In this document: one piece after another, positions 27,229-36,547 of the stretch | How the letters are laid out: each line of letters begins with the position of its first letter | How positions within the stretch are numbered: the first letter of the stretch is position 1 | The notes under the pieces: model-generated | What the model saw: only the letters and a program-made list of their open reading frames with translations | Databases searched by the model: none | What the model was told of the DNA's origin: nothing | From: Sphingobacterium sp. ML3W | GTDB taxonomy: Bacteria; Bacteroidota; Bacteroidia; Sphingobacteriales; Sphingobacteriaceae | DNA: 64,000 nucleotides | NCBI RefSeq assembly: GCF_029542085.1 | Contig: NZ_CP107036.1 | Location: 3,162,001 to 3,226,000, forward strand | Direction of reading: 5' to 3' | Program-made: the position numbers and the translations under genes

Positions 27229-28407
27229 CTATTGTGGATTCCCCCACAGCGCTAATTCTGTAAAATTCACATAAACTCCATCTGACCAATTCCGCAAGGT
27301 TTTAAAGCGGATATACCTTACTGCGGGAGCATCTACAGGAATGCTGATGGTCTCCCCCTCTAGTGCAGCTTCAATATCAGCATTAGAATTCTGTCCCGGT
27401 GGCAAACCTGATGGTTTTATCTGTTCGTGTTCGGCTAATAATATCCAGTTGGTGAAACTGCCATCAGGGCTCGGATTGTTGGAACCCCATATTTCCACTT
27501 TTCTTGGATTATGAAGATGAAAATACCACCCTTGTCTCATAAACCAGACTAAACGGCTCAACTTAGCAGTTTGCCCCATATCAAAGGTAAACCATTGTGG
27601 CATACTTACCGGGTCAATGGTATGATAAGCTGTCTTATTACTTACATCACCATCAAAAAGATATTCAACTTCATTTCCAGGATAATTTTTCGCATCTGTA
27701 CCATTAATATTTAATCCTTTCATTTTTGTTCTATCCAATTGTGCTTCAAAGAAAGGCTTTAAAGTCACATAGGTAGTATCGGATAAATTACCCCAGCGAT
27801 CCCGTACCATCAGTCCAAATCGGGTTTCTACTGCAGCGAGATTTCTTGCACCGAAAGTTCCTGTTTTTAGCTTCGTATTCAGCGTTTTCAATGGCGCAAA
27901 ATTGCCCAGTTTATCATTTGCTAAAATAACTATAGCTACATCCGATTCAGTCACATTCTGATAACCAACATCCAACCCGCCAAAAGCAGCACTAGCTACT
28001 AGCTTTTGTTTAACAAGCTCAAAAGGTGGTGTTTTGGGGTGCACTTTTACAAGCAATGGTACAGAGACATTTTCACTTTTATCCACGGCATATAACCTTG
28101 CTTCGTAAACATCCGTATCGGCAAACCCTTGTAAAACAACACTATCCAAATACCTACTAACCTTGGTGTTCCGAACGATCCCTTGTTTCGTCGTATACTC
28201 GGCCCTTATATACAACAAATCATCATCTTGTGGTAAGTTATAGGTTATTTTGGCCGCCCCATTTAAATTTTCCACCTGGGCGTTGCTCACAGGCCCTGGA
28301 GCCTGCTTATCACTTTTATCCATTGTCCCCACCTCCGTTTTACGACAGGATCCGATCGTTCCGACGAACAACAATCCTGCATATAACATATATATTAATC
28401 GATTCAT
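27229..28407 (-). CDS. PUL surface lipoprotein, DUF4959/DUF5126 plus discoidin-like (DUF5000) domain
   Basis: 392 residues with lipobox GSC (TIGSCRKTEVG). The N-terminal part resembles DUF4959 (APGPVSNAQVENLNGAAKITYNLPQDDDLLYIRAEY), the middle DUF5126 (VGYQNVTESDVAIVILANDKLG, later GLMVRDRWGNLSDT), and the end an F5/8C-like domain (QWFTFDMGQTAKLSRL, VEIWGSNNPSPDGSF, AVRYIRFKTLRNW). This is the standard SusE/SusF-position lipoprotein of this PUL type, a predicted surface glycan-binding protein. It lies 53 bp after SusD and 33 bp before the DUF4998 protein. Confidence 0.88.
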   Translation of the reverse strand: MNRLIYMLYAGLLFVGTIGSCRKTEVGTMDKSDKQAPGPVSNAQVENLNGAAKITYNLPQDDDLLYIRAEYTTKQGIVRNTKVSRYLDSVVLQGFADTDVYEARLYAVDKSENVSVPLLVKVHPKTPPFELVKQKLVASAAFGGLDVGYQNVTESDVAIVILANDKLGNFAPLKTLNTKLKTGTFGARNLAAVETRFGLMVRDRWGNLSDTTYVTLKPFFEAQLDRTKMKGLNINGTDAKNYPGNEVEYLFDGDVSNKTAYHTIDPVSMPQWFTFDMGQTAKLSRLVWFMRQGWYFHLHNPRKVEIWGSNNPSPDGSFTNWILLAEHEQIKPSGLPPGQNSNADIEAALEGETISIPVDAPAVRYIRFKTLRNWSDGVYVNFTELALWGNPQ

Positions 28408-28460
28408 TTTTGTTCTTTTCTAATGATTGATTTTGAATAGTAAGTTTTACCTAGCTTTTG

Positions 28461-30374
28461 TTACCAGCCTCCATTTTGAACCAGATTCGGATTTACTAGG
28501 ATATTATCGTCTTTTATCGGCCAAAAATAATCCCTCGGACTGTTAAAACTTTGATTGAATAATAATATCCTTCGGTTATAATCGGCATATTCTGACCGAA
28601 TCACATCCCAGCCATAAATGGGCTGGTTCAGAATCTCTCCAGCCTTTTTCCAGCGTCTGAGATCCCAGAAGCGGCTGCCCTCAAAGGCCATTTCAATTAG
28701 ACGTTCCTGTTGTACAATCTCTCTTAAACCATTTTTATCGGCGTATTTATTTGGATTCTTAGAAAAGTTAGTCCAAGAAGACTCAACGGATTTAAGCCCC
28801 GCCCGGTCTCTTACCATGTTAAGGTATTCTAATGCAAGCGCCTTATCGTCTGTCTCATTTAATGCTTCAGCATAGAGCAAATAAAGATCCCCTAGCCGCA
28901 CCACAGGCCATGGATAGCGTTCAACAACTACATTTATCGGAGTTGCAACCAGTTTCCAGTTCACCAGTTTCTTGGTATAATAACCTGTTACCGAATAAAT
29001 ACGGGTTTGTTTTTTCCCAGAATGTTGTCCTGATTTGGCCTTAATGTTAAAATTTGCATTTTCCATATACCATGTCGATCCATCAAATGCCATATCCGCA
29101 TAAAAGCGAGGCTCTCTGTCAAAATGCAGACCAACAGACTGATAACCATTCTGTATCCCAAGATCTGCAGCTGTTGCAGTCCGCAGTTGGAATCTATTGG
29201 TATAGTCCCAGGTTTTATCTTCTGTAATAGGTACACCATTTTCTGTATAAAATAATTCAGCCATTTTCAAGGTAGGTGCGAGTTGCCCCTTTAAGCTTGG
29301 ATTAGCTACATTTGGATCTAGTTGTGGACTGGCATAGAGTTGTAAGGTCCAGGTGTCATCTGGCTTAGTCGTTGTCCCCCAAATCAGCTCTGTATTCCAT
29401 CTTTCACATACAGCGTTACGGATGCTCATTTCCGTTTTCGTGAAATCATCTACCGGCTTTCCCGGTGAATTAAAGCGATACAAATCTATATCCGCTTTTT
29501 TAGCAGCCGCGATGGCTAGTTTACATGCCTCTGCTGCTCGTTCCCATTTTTTCTGATCATAGGTTGCATTAAATAATGCACTTCCATCCCGATTCTTGAT
29601 ATTGGCAAAATCTGGATTTCCATTGAACAAAGGACTTGCCGCAGTAACAAGTACTCTGGCTTTAATTGCCAGGGCGATAGGTTTGGTTATTCTACCCAGT
29701 TCTGTACTTTGGTCTAATATTTTTTCCGGTAGCCCCACACTTCCCTCACCTGCAGCAGCCTCATCGAGTAGATTAACAATATAGTTTACAACGGAGTCTG
29801 TAGACTGTCGGCTTACCTTTACCTCATCCGGCAAGGCATTAATTGGCAAATTTTTATCAACAACCGGAATAGGACCATACATTCTGAATAAATACCAGTG
29901 AAAATAAGCCTTCAAAAATTTGGCTTCAGCAATCCAGCGGTCTTTCATATATGGCTCCACGTCTTTAACCCTATCAACATTTTCTAAAAATATATTACAG
30001 TTCCGAATACCATTCCACATGGATTTACCGTCAAAACTATCCCAATAATTCATTTCGGGCTTATTTCTATTTTGAAGTCCTCTAGCAATATTATACGGAG
30101 ATAAGGTCGAATAATCTTCTCCGGTGGGCATTGGCCAATAAATCCAAAACTCGTCTCCAGTGTTCATACCTGGATTCATTTCCGGATGGCCTTCCCGAGG
30201 CAGACCATCATAACAGGTAAATAAAAACTTCTCTGCTTCATTGCGGTTGGCAAAAGCGTGATCAATGGTAGAGACATTGTCTGGAACCACATCAAGAAAA
30301 TTTTTCTTACAGGAATTCATCATAAATAACAGCAAAGCCGCCGAAAGAGTAAAACAAATCGTATATCTTTTCAT
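28461..30374 (-). CDS. SusD/RagB family outer-membrane lipoprotein
   Basis: 637 residues, large for the family. The signal ends in lipobox NSC (LLLFMMNSCKKNFLD). SusD features include the early helical region (AFANRNEAEKFLFTCYDGLP), the TPR-like core (MKDRWIAEAKFLKAYFHWYLFRMYGPIPV), LGDLYLLYAEALNETDDKALALEYLNMVRDRAG, and the C-terminal FEGSRFWDLRRWKKAGEIL with the final DDNILVNPNLVQNGGW. SusD caps the SusC transporter and binds the glycan. It follows SusC by 20 bp. Confidence 0.96.
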   Translation of the reverse strand: MKRYTICFTLSAALLLFMMNSCKKNFLDVVPDNVSTIDHAFANRNEAEKFLFTCYDGLPREGHPEMNPGMNTGDEFWIYWPMPTGEDYSTLSPYNIARGLQNRNKPEMNYWDSFDGKSMWNGIRNCNIFLENVDRVKDVEPYMKDRWIAEAKFLKAYFHWYLFRMYGPIPVVDKNLPINALPDEVKVSRQSTDSVVNYIVNLLDEAAAGEGSVGLPEKILDQSTELGRITKPIALAIKARVLVTAASPLFNGNPDFANIKNRDGSALFNATYDQKKWERAAEACKLAIAAAKKADIDLYRFNSPGKPVDDFTKTEMSIRNAVCERWNTELIWGTTTKPDDTWTLQLYASPQLDPNVANPSLKGQLAPTLKMAELFYTENGVPITEDKTWDYTNRFQLRTATAADLGIQNGYQSVGLHFDREPRFYADMAFDGSTWYMENANFNIKAKSGQHSGKKQTRIYSVTGYYTKKLVNWKLVATPINVVVERYPWPVVRLGDLYLLYAEALNETDDKALALEYLNMVRDRAGLKSVESSWTNFSKNPNKYADKNGLREIVQQERLIEMAFEGSRFWDLRRWKKAGEILNQPIYGWDVIRSEYADYNRRILLFNQSFNSPRDYFWPIKDDNILVNPNLVQNGGW

Positions 30375-30394
30375 ATTGAATTTCTTTTTTTGTG

Positions 30395-33300
30395 TTAGAA
30401 TTGGACGTTTAATCCGAAATTGTATACTTTTTGAAGCGGATATCTTAGACCATTCCCCCCCATCTCAGGATCCCAGAGATCAAAACTACTTTTGACGAAC
30501 AGGTTACTGGCATTTAGATAAAGTCTGATTGGTCCCACTCCCATTTTATCAAGCATCTTGCTCGAGAGATTATAGCCCAATTCCACTGTTTTTAGCCGTA
30601 AAAACGAACCGTTACGCATCCACCAGCTGGAAGATTCAAGATTATTCCGGTTAAGATTCGGGCTTAAGCGAGGCCAAAAGGCATATATATTACCGTTCTC
30701 CTCGGACCAGTGATCATCGGCAATAGCTTGTAACAAACCATGTTGATAGGCACCATTCATAACAAAAGGACTGGTTTTATCGGGGTCGATCCAGAAAGAA
30801 GACCGGCCGGACCCCTGAAAGAATCCACTAAGATCAAAGTTCTTATAGCCTACTGACAATCCAAAACCATAAATAATTTCAGGTACCGTCGGCAAGCCCA
30901 ATGGGACATAGTCCTGTGATGTGATAATTCCATCTCCGTTCATATCTCGATATTTAATATCGCCTCCCATGACCTCACCGAAAGTCTGAACAGGAGAATT
31001 TTTCACCTCTTCATTATCGACAAATAGCCGCTCAGCGATCAGCCCATACCCTTGACTAAGAGAACGACCGACCTTAGAAAGATAAGCTAAATTGGATGGG
31101 TAATTAGGTTCTTCATTTACAAGCAATTTGCTGGTTGCATAGGTAAACGTTCCTCTAGCCTGTATCCACATATCACCAAAATTCTTACTGTAATCTATAG
31201 AAAGGTCGATACCTTTTCCTTCAGCCTCCCCCACATTAGCCCGTATGCCTGCAGATAATCCCATTGTTGTAGGAATATAAGACCTATTCATTAGAATATT
31301 ATTTCTACGTGTCTTGTAGGCATCCAAAATAATATTGACACTGTTAAACAGACTGATATCCATCCCTAGGTTGACCGTCGACGCTTGTTCCCAGGTAATC
31401 GCTTCGTTTGCGTATCTGGAAATTGTCACCCCCGGTTTACTATATATATAATTTGTACCAAAAGCTGATCCGTGACTACCATCTTTTAGATTCACATCTG
31501 ATAAATAAAAGAAACGATCATCTGGATCACCAATCTGATCATTACCGATCAAACCATAAGTTGCTCTAAATTTTAGTTTCGTTATAGTCTGTCTTAATGG
31601 TCTAAAAAACTCCTCATTCGATGCATTCCAGGCAGCCCCAATTGAAGGGAAGAAGCCATAACGATGATTCTTCGCAAAACGTTCAGAACCATTTAGTCCA
31701 AAATTTGCTTCAAACAGATATCTGTTATCGTAGCCATACGTAAATCTCCCCGATAGTCCCTGATTTCTATAAGGGAGAGAAGTCTGAAGCTTATCTGCAT
31801 CACCAGTTACAAAACTCCGTAGTTGGGTAACCAACAAACCTCCTACACTATGTTTTTCGGAGAAGGTGTGATTGTAGTTAATAGCAGCCTCCAGATAAGA
31901 AACTGTATTTGCAACTTTAGCTCCTCGCTTAAAATCCAAATACTCTGTGGCATCTTTCTCATTGAGCAATTCCAATGAATATTTGTCACCTTCTGTACTA
32001 GTTGCATTTGCCCGATAATAAAAAGGAGTATATCTCCTACTCAGATCAAAATAAGAATAGCGCTGTGTATAAGCCATAAGCCTTGCACTCAGGCCTTCTG
32101 TAAGGAATTTAAAATCTTGCTTAATTTCAAGTTGTACATTTAATGTTGATGAATTTGATTGCTGAAATCCTGAAACCATTTCTGCATACGGATTGAAATA
32201 CATCGCCTCCGTCTGCCCGTTGATTCTGGCATTCCCAAATAATGGATGTTCGGCATAAGGCATATCAGATGCCGGAAAAACAGCCGGAAAATTAACAGGA
32301 TTTGCAGCTATTGCTCCCTGAAAGATATTTCCCCCTCCACCAATTGGTCCTTGATAGTCATCAAAGCTTCCCGAAGTTCGTACAATTCCCTCTGTTGTAG
32401 GTGTCAGTTTAACATTGACATTTGAACGGATCTGATAACTTTTTAGGTTAATATTATTATCGAATTTATTTCCATGGTCAGACTTTAACACACCATTATC
32501 TACGTTATAAGTTCCTGCAATATAAAATTGTGCGTTTTTCCCCCCACCACTCATATTCATATTAAATCGCTGGTTGATGGTGTAATCTTTGATCAACAAA
32601 CCAATCCAGTCATTATTGGGGTAAAGAAAAGGGTTTTCCCCTGCTATTGTGCGATCTATCTTATTCTGGCTGTAAGGTAGGTCTTCAAGTGCATTTCTAG
32701 TCAATACAGCTTCATTCGCCAGCTTCATATAGGTGATATTGTCCGCCAATTTGAAATTTTGTGTATTCGATGAAATCGAATTCTCTGCCCTCACATTGAA
32801 TTTTGTTTTTCCTGTGATACCGGATTTCGTAGTCACCAACACCACACCATTAGCTCCCCTAGCCCCATACAGCGACGATGCTGCTGCATCTTTTAAGACG
32901 GAAAAACCGGAGATATCATCGGGTTGTAATCTCGCCAATGCGTTAGAAGTGGATTCCATACCATCAATCAAAATCAATGGATCTACCTTCCCACTTCCAA
33001 ATGTCGTGATCCCGCGAATAAAAAACTGTGCATTATCAGCGCCGGGTTCACCGCTCCGTTGAAAGGCTACAACCCCAGACAGCCTTCCCGCAAGCATCGT
33101 TGTCAGATTGCTGGTCGGTCCTTTCAATTCTTTCGGATTAATTGTAGTAATGGAACTGACCATACTCTCTTTTTTCTGATGACCATAAGCGACTACAACC
33201 ACCTCATCCAGTTCGCTCTTATCTTCTGTTAACTGCACATCTATCTGTTGAAGCCCATCAATCGGCACTTCCTTTTTTGCATAACCAACGATAGAGAAAA

Positions 33301-33847
33301 CAAGAATTCCCTTAGGATTCGACACTTTGAGACTATAATTCCCCTCAACGTCTGTCGTAGTTCCATTGCTTGTCCCCTTTTCCACAACAGAAACTCCCTG
33401 TAATTTTTTATCCCCTTCCCCTGAAACAATACCTTTAATCGAATGCTGAATGATCCGGTTCTCTTTTCTTTTGGAGATAATAATCATTCTTTCCTCTATC
33501 GCATACTCCAGCCCTAAGTTAGCTGTAACTTCCTTCAACGCCTCGTCAACTGTGGCATTCTTAACTCGAAAATTTGTCTTTTTTAACGGGTTGATCAAAT
33601 CTATATTATAGAACATGTCGTACCCGGATTGTTTCTTGATCTCTTTCAGCACAGTTTCTATAGCTGCATTTTTCAGCTCGAGATTGATACGTTGGCCATA
33701 GCCCTCCGCAAATGCCGAAATTGAAAATAAAAATGTAATTACAAATGTTAGCTTCATTATGATTAGATGCTTGCGAGTACATATTACAATCCCAAATAGG
33801 CGCTGTAATAAACAATACAAATGCTTGTATTGAACTTTTAAATTCAT
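30395..33847 (-). CDS. SusC/RagA TonB-dependent transporter with STN signalling domain
   Basis: 1150 residues. A long leader with hydrophobic core KLTFVITFLFSISAFAEGYG precedes a secretin/TonB short N-terminal (STN) domain (INLELKNAAIETVLKEIKKQSGY, then VDEALKEVTANLGLEY). Next come a carboxypeptidase-regulatory-like domain (IKGIVSGEGDKKLQGVSVV), the SusC plug with LILIDGMES and the signature LKDAAASSLYGARGANGVVLVTT, and the 22-strand barrel. The STN domain lets an occupied transporter signal through FecR to the ECF sigma, which fits the two genes upstream. It would import the oligosaccharide released outside the cell. Confidence 0.96.
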   Translation of the reverse strand: MNLKVQYKHLYCLLQRLFGIVICTRKHLIIMKLTFVITFLFSISAFAEGYGQRINLELKNAAIETVLKEIKKQSGYDMFYNIDLINPLKKTNFRVKNATVDEALKEVTANLGLEYAIEERMIIISKRKENRIIQHSIKGIVSGEGDKKLQGVSVVEKGTSNGTTTDVEGNYSLKVSNPKGILVFSIVGYAKKEVPIDGLQQIDVQLTEDKSELDEVVVVAYGHQKKESMVSSITTINPKELKGPTSNLTTMLAGRLSGVVAFQRSGEPGADNAQFFIRGITTFGSGKVDPLILIDGMESTSNALARLQPDDISGFSVLKDAAASSLYGARGANGVVLVTTKSGITGKTKFNVRAENSISSNTQNFKLADNITYMKLANEAVLTRNALEDLPYSQNKIDRTIAGENPFLYPNNDWIGLLIKDYTINQRFNMNMSGGGKNAQFYIAGTYNVDNGVLKSDHGNKFDNNINLKSYQIRSNVNVKLTPTTEGIVRTSGSFDDYQGPIGGGGNIFQGAIAANPVNFPAVFPASDMPYAEHPLFGNARINGQTEAMYFNPYAEMVSGFQQSNSSTLNVQLEIKQDFKFLTEGLSARLMAYTQRYSYFDLSRRYTPFYYRANATSTEGDKYSLELLNEKDATEYLDFKRGAKVANTVSYLEAAINYNHTFSEKHSVGGLLVTQLRSFVTGDADKLQTSLPYRNQGLSGRFTYGYDNRYLFEANFGLNGSERFAKNHRYGFFPSIGAAWNASNEEFFRPLRQTITKLKFRATYGLIGNDQIGDPDDRFFYLSDVNLKDGSHGSAFGTNYIYSKPGVTISRYANEAITWEQASTVNLGMDISLFNSVNIILDAYKTRRNNILMNRSYIPTTMGLSAGIRANVGEAEGKGIDLSIDYSKNFGDMWIQARGTFTYATSKLLVNEEPNYPSNLAYLSKVGRSLSQGYGLIAERLFVDNEEVKNSPVQTFGEVMGGDIKYRDMNGDGIITSQDYVPLGLPTVPEIIYGFGLSVGYKNFDLSGFFQGSGRSSFWIDPDKTSPFVMNGAYQHGLLQAIADDHWSEENGNIYAFWPRLSPNLNRNNLESSSWWMRNGSFLRLKTVELGYNLSSKMLDKMGVGPIRLYLNASNLFVKSSFDLWDPEMGGNGLRYPLQKVYNFGLNVQF

Positions 33848-33897
33848 ACTTTTGTGATGTTAGGTTTTTAGAAAATTTTGTATTACCCTAATGTTCG

Positions 33898-33929
33898 CCG
33901 ACGGTATGGCAGTACTGTCGGTTTTTTTT
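33898..33929 (+). terminator. hairpin between FecR and SusC genes
   Basis: CCGACGGTA (33898-33906) and TACTGTCGG (33913-33921) pair over 9 bp with one G-U, and eight T residues follow on the plus strand. In the reverse direction, the one in which the genes are read, the hairpin comes after an A8 tract and lacks a U-run. It may reduce read-through from fecR to susC or stop antisense transcription. Confidence 0.5.
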
Positions 33930-33949
33930 GATTAAGTTTCTTTCCCCAT

Positions 33950-35125
33950 TTATTTTTCAAATTTTAGTGTAGTTCCCGTTCGGTTAATCTTGATATTTGC
34001 TGTCCTTGCGATCACATTTAGCGCTTTGTCCAGCTCATAATTTCTTGGTATAGTTCCACTAAACGTAAGTGCAGGAAGGGTTTCAAGATCCACATCAATA
34101 TTGTACCATCTGGCGAAATCCTTCATAATTTCCTTTAATGTTGCATTATCATAAACAAATACACCATTCTTCCAGCCCAATACCTGTTCCTCGTTTTCAG
34201 TCTTATCTTGTTTCAAAGCTTTTGATTTTTTATCGAGGACAATTTGTTCACCAGGTTTAAGGATATACTCCTTCTGAGGTGATGATCCGATCAGATTCTG
34301 TACAGACACTTTACCATGAAACAAAGTGGTTTTAGTCGTTTGTTCATTTTCATAATTGTTGACATTAAACTTGGTTCCGTATACCTTAATCCGTTGATCG
34401 TGTGTTTTAACTATAAATGGCTTACGCTTATTGGTTTCTACGTCAAAAAATCCCTCTCCTTGAAGTTCGACCTCCCGTTGACCCTCTGCATAAAAAAGTG
34501 GAAATTTAAGTTGAGAATCAGAATTTAGAACCACAGCACTACCATCAGTAAGATAAATGCGAGATTGTCTGCCTTTGGCTGTCCGGATTGTTTGATAAAT
34601 GACTTGAGGCTTAAGATTAGGTATACTATCCAGTACTTTAACATGGATATCCCCTAAACTATCCTGTAGAATTACAGTTCCATTTTCCCGCAATAACTCA
34701 ACATTGGAAGTACCATCCAGCTTTATCTCTTTACCATTACTTGTTATCAATGTGCTTCGGTTATCTGCTATTCCTATACCGCCAGACTCATCGTCAACGC
34801 GTGTGTACCATAGCACTGAAATTGCACAGATTATTGAAGCTGCAGCAGCAATTGATATCCATGCGAATAGTTTCTTGTTGTTCTTTTTTCGGTTCTGATA
34901 AAAATATTCACGGTCGAAATATTCATCAAGCTGCTGAATAGCCATTCTAGCCTGATCATCTAACTCAATTTCCTCTTCATACTCCAAATCTTCCAAAATC
35001 AGTTCCTTGAAAAGTTTTGCATACTCCTTCTGGCGCATGTAATGCATTAACATGTGGATTTCTTCATCCGTGCACTGTTTAGCAAGATATCTTCTATATA
35101 AGTTTATTAATTTGGTTTGTTCCAC
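33950..35125 (-). CDS. FecR family anti-sigma factor
   Basis: 391 residues. The cytosolic N-terminal region (LINLYRRYLAKQCTDEEIHMLMHYM) should bind the sigma factor. One membrane helix lies at about 86-107 (LFAWISIAAAASIICAISVL). The periplasmic FecR domain follows (YQTIRTAKGRQSRIYLTDGSAVVLNSDSQLKFP, then VELQGEGFFDVETNKRKPFIVKT). The C-terminal DUF4974 domain (NATLKEIMKDFARWYNIDVDLE) probably touches the SusC STN domain. It completes the sigma/FecR/STN-SusC relay and lies 102 bp before susC. Confidence 0.95.
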   Translation of the reverse strand: MEQTKLINLYRRYLAKQCTDEEIHMLMHYMRQKEYAKLFKELILEDLEYEEEIELDDQARMAIQQLDEYFDREYFYQNRKKNNKKLFAWISIAAAASIICAISVLWYTRVDDESGGIGIADNRSTLITSNGKEIKLDGTSNVELLRENGTVILQDSLGDIHVKVLDSIPNLKPQVIYQTIRTAKGRQSRIYLTDGSAVVLNSDSQLKFPLFYAEGQREVELQGEGFFDVETNKRKPFIVKTHDQRIKVYGTKFNVNNYENEQTTKTTLFHGKVSVQNLIGSSPQKEYILKPGEQIVLDKKSKALKQDKTENEEQVLGWKNGVFVYDNATLKEIMKDFARWYNIDVDLETLPALTFSGTIPRNYELDKALNVIARTANIKINRTGTTLKFEK

Positions 35126-35300
35126 AGTATAATTGGTCTTACTTTAACTCTATATACGTAAGCAAAAAAAATATCAACTATGCCAAATAAAAAAAAATAG
35201 AAATACCTGCAAATATGTCCTACGTCTTGCTCCTCTTGAGATCCCTAAGGGATATTTACCAATTTTAATATATAATGATTTGTAGCAGGATTGTGCTGAT

Positions 35301-35495
35301 GTAGGTGAGAAATACAAGCTGCTGTTCCGCAAATAATATTACAAGAAAACAAAAGTAGTTCCGATTCTTAAGTGGGAAATATAGGGCGATATTGTAAATA
35401 ATATTATAAAAAACAGTGGTTTCAGTTCCTAGGTGAGAAATATAGGGTAGTATTCTGCGAATAACATCATAAGAAAACAACAGTAGTTCCAATTC
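35301..35495. repeat. three imperfect tandem repeats of about 65 bp at the sigma-gene 3' end
   Basis: Three units stand head to tail: 35301-35367 (67 bp), 35368-35428 (61 bp) and 35429-35495 (67 bp). Each plus-strand unit starts (g/c/t)TARGTGRGAAATA, has AATAATATTA-like sequence in the middle and ends near AGTTCNNATTC/CAGTTC. The last unit is the coding end of the sigma gene, and translating the first unit gives NYFCFLVILFAEQQLVFLT, close to the sigma tail NYCCFLMMLFAEYYPIFLT. I infer duplication of the gene's 3' end, with the extra copies now noncoding. The rest of 35126-35300 is AT-rich with nothing recognised. Confidence 0.8.
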
Positions 35496-36028
35496 CAATG
35501 CGATTTAATAATACCAGTAGCTTTAACAATATGATTGTTGATTGTCGCTGTAGAAATATTCAACAATTTGGACACCTCATCATAGCTTCGGCCTTCGAGT
35601 TTACAGAGTACATATACTTCCCGACATCGTTCGGGAATAATGTCCAAGATATCATTGAGGTATTTCTCCATTTCTTTATAAGAGACCTCCGCTTCAATAT
35701 CATTTACACATTTGCCTTTGGATAGAATCATCAACTGTTCACTCTTAGCTTGATCCGAAGCAATTTTCCGAAAATAGTCGTAAACTGTGCTCTGTGCAAT
35801 TGTATAGAGATAGGATTTAAAATTTTTTGAAACATCAATCTGTGCTCTATTCTGCCAGACCTTTACAAATACGTCCTGAACGATATCCTGTGCAAACTCC
35901 ACCGATCTTACCTGCTTTAATATACGGCCAAAGATCTGTGCTCTATAGCCGTAATAGAGTTTCTCGAATGCCTGTTGATTTCCCTCAGCCAGTTGTAAGA
36001 GCAATATCGCGTTGTCCTCTAAACTCAT
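35429..36028 (-). CDS. ECF-type sigma factor of the GH59/GH95 PUL
   Basis: ATG at 36028 (MSLEDNAILL) gives 199 residues; the longer frame to 36076 adds residues before the domain. Region 2 is FEKLYYGYRAQIFGRILKQVRSVEFAQDIVQDVFVKVWQNR with SYLYTIAQSTVYDYFRK; region 4 is DIIPERCREVYVLCKLEGRSYDEVSKLLNISTATINNHIVKA. It should be held by FecR and released when the STN-SusC transporter is loaded, then transcribe the PUL. The last 20 or so residues (hydrophobic, ending YYPIFLT) come from the terminal repeat unit. The stop TAG is at 35429. Confidence 0.93.
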   Translation of the reverse strand: MSLEDNAILLLQLAEGNQQAFEKLYYGYRAQIFGRILKQVRSVEFAQDIVQDVFVKVWQNRAQIDVSKNFKSYLYTIAQSTVYDYFRKIASDQAKSEQLMILSKGKCVNDIEAEVSYKEMEKYLNDILDIIPERCREVYVLCKLEGRSYDEVSKLLNISTATINNHIVKATGIIKSHWNWNYCCFLMMLFAEYYPIFLT

Positions 36029-36547
36029 AATTCTATTTCTATCGAAGTTCAATAATCCATGGTTTTTCAATTGCATTACGATGTGCGGAAAAATAATTCA
36101 TACTTTCTTCACATGTGCTTTTCTAGGTACTTGACGAGTTGAAAATGGCAGCAAAATTTCGTTGGGCCACCTGACAGTCGCCTGACAATTGATCTTTAAA
36201 CAAAAGAAATAATATAAATTAAATCAGAAATGTATAAAACACGCAAAAACATGTAAAATATTACGATATAACCGATGTGTTTTTCTTTTTAAAAAAAGGA
36301 AGTGTCAAATCGGTACATGCCTTACAAAATGAGTGTACTATTTTTCTCAGAGCACGAGTTGTTTCACTTCGAGAGTAGTATCATGAAAATAGGTCTGCAA
36401 TTGAGCCTGCCGCGTCGAAATGTCGAAGGTAAAAAGCTCAAAACTGGCACGAAATTCGATATCTTTTGAACAGACATAATTAATTAAATACTTAAAAAAA
36501 CATAAAAACAACAAAATCATTTTGAGTTGTAAACTAATCTAAAACCT
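36029..36547. other. intergenic region upstream of the PUL sigma gene
   Basis: Mostly AT-rich. A patch at 36347-36475 is less so and is open on the reverse strand for 42 codons ending TGA, with plausible coding character (CSKDIEFRASFELFTFDIS). No start or family is evident, so it may be a gene remnant or chance. The sigma promoter must lie here, but I cannot place it. Confidence 0.3.

Noticed and set aside
35265..35498. 77-codon reverse frame across the tandem repeats
   Set aside because: It runs out of frame through the sigma gene's end and reads successive repeat units in different frames; no independent gene is indicated.
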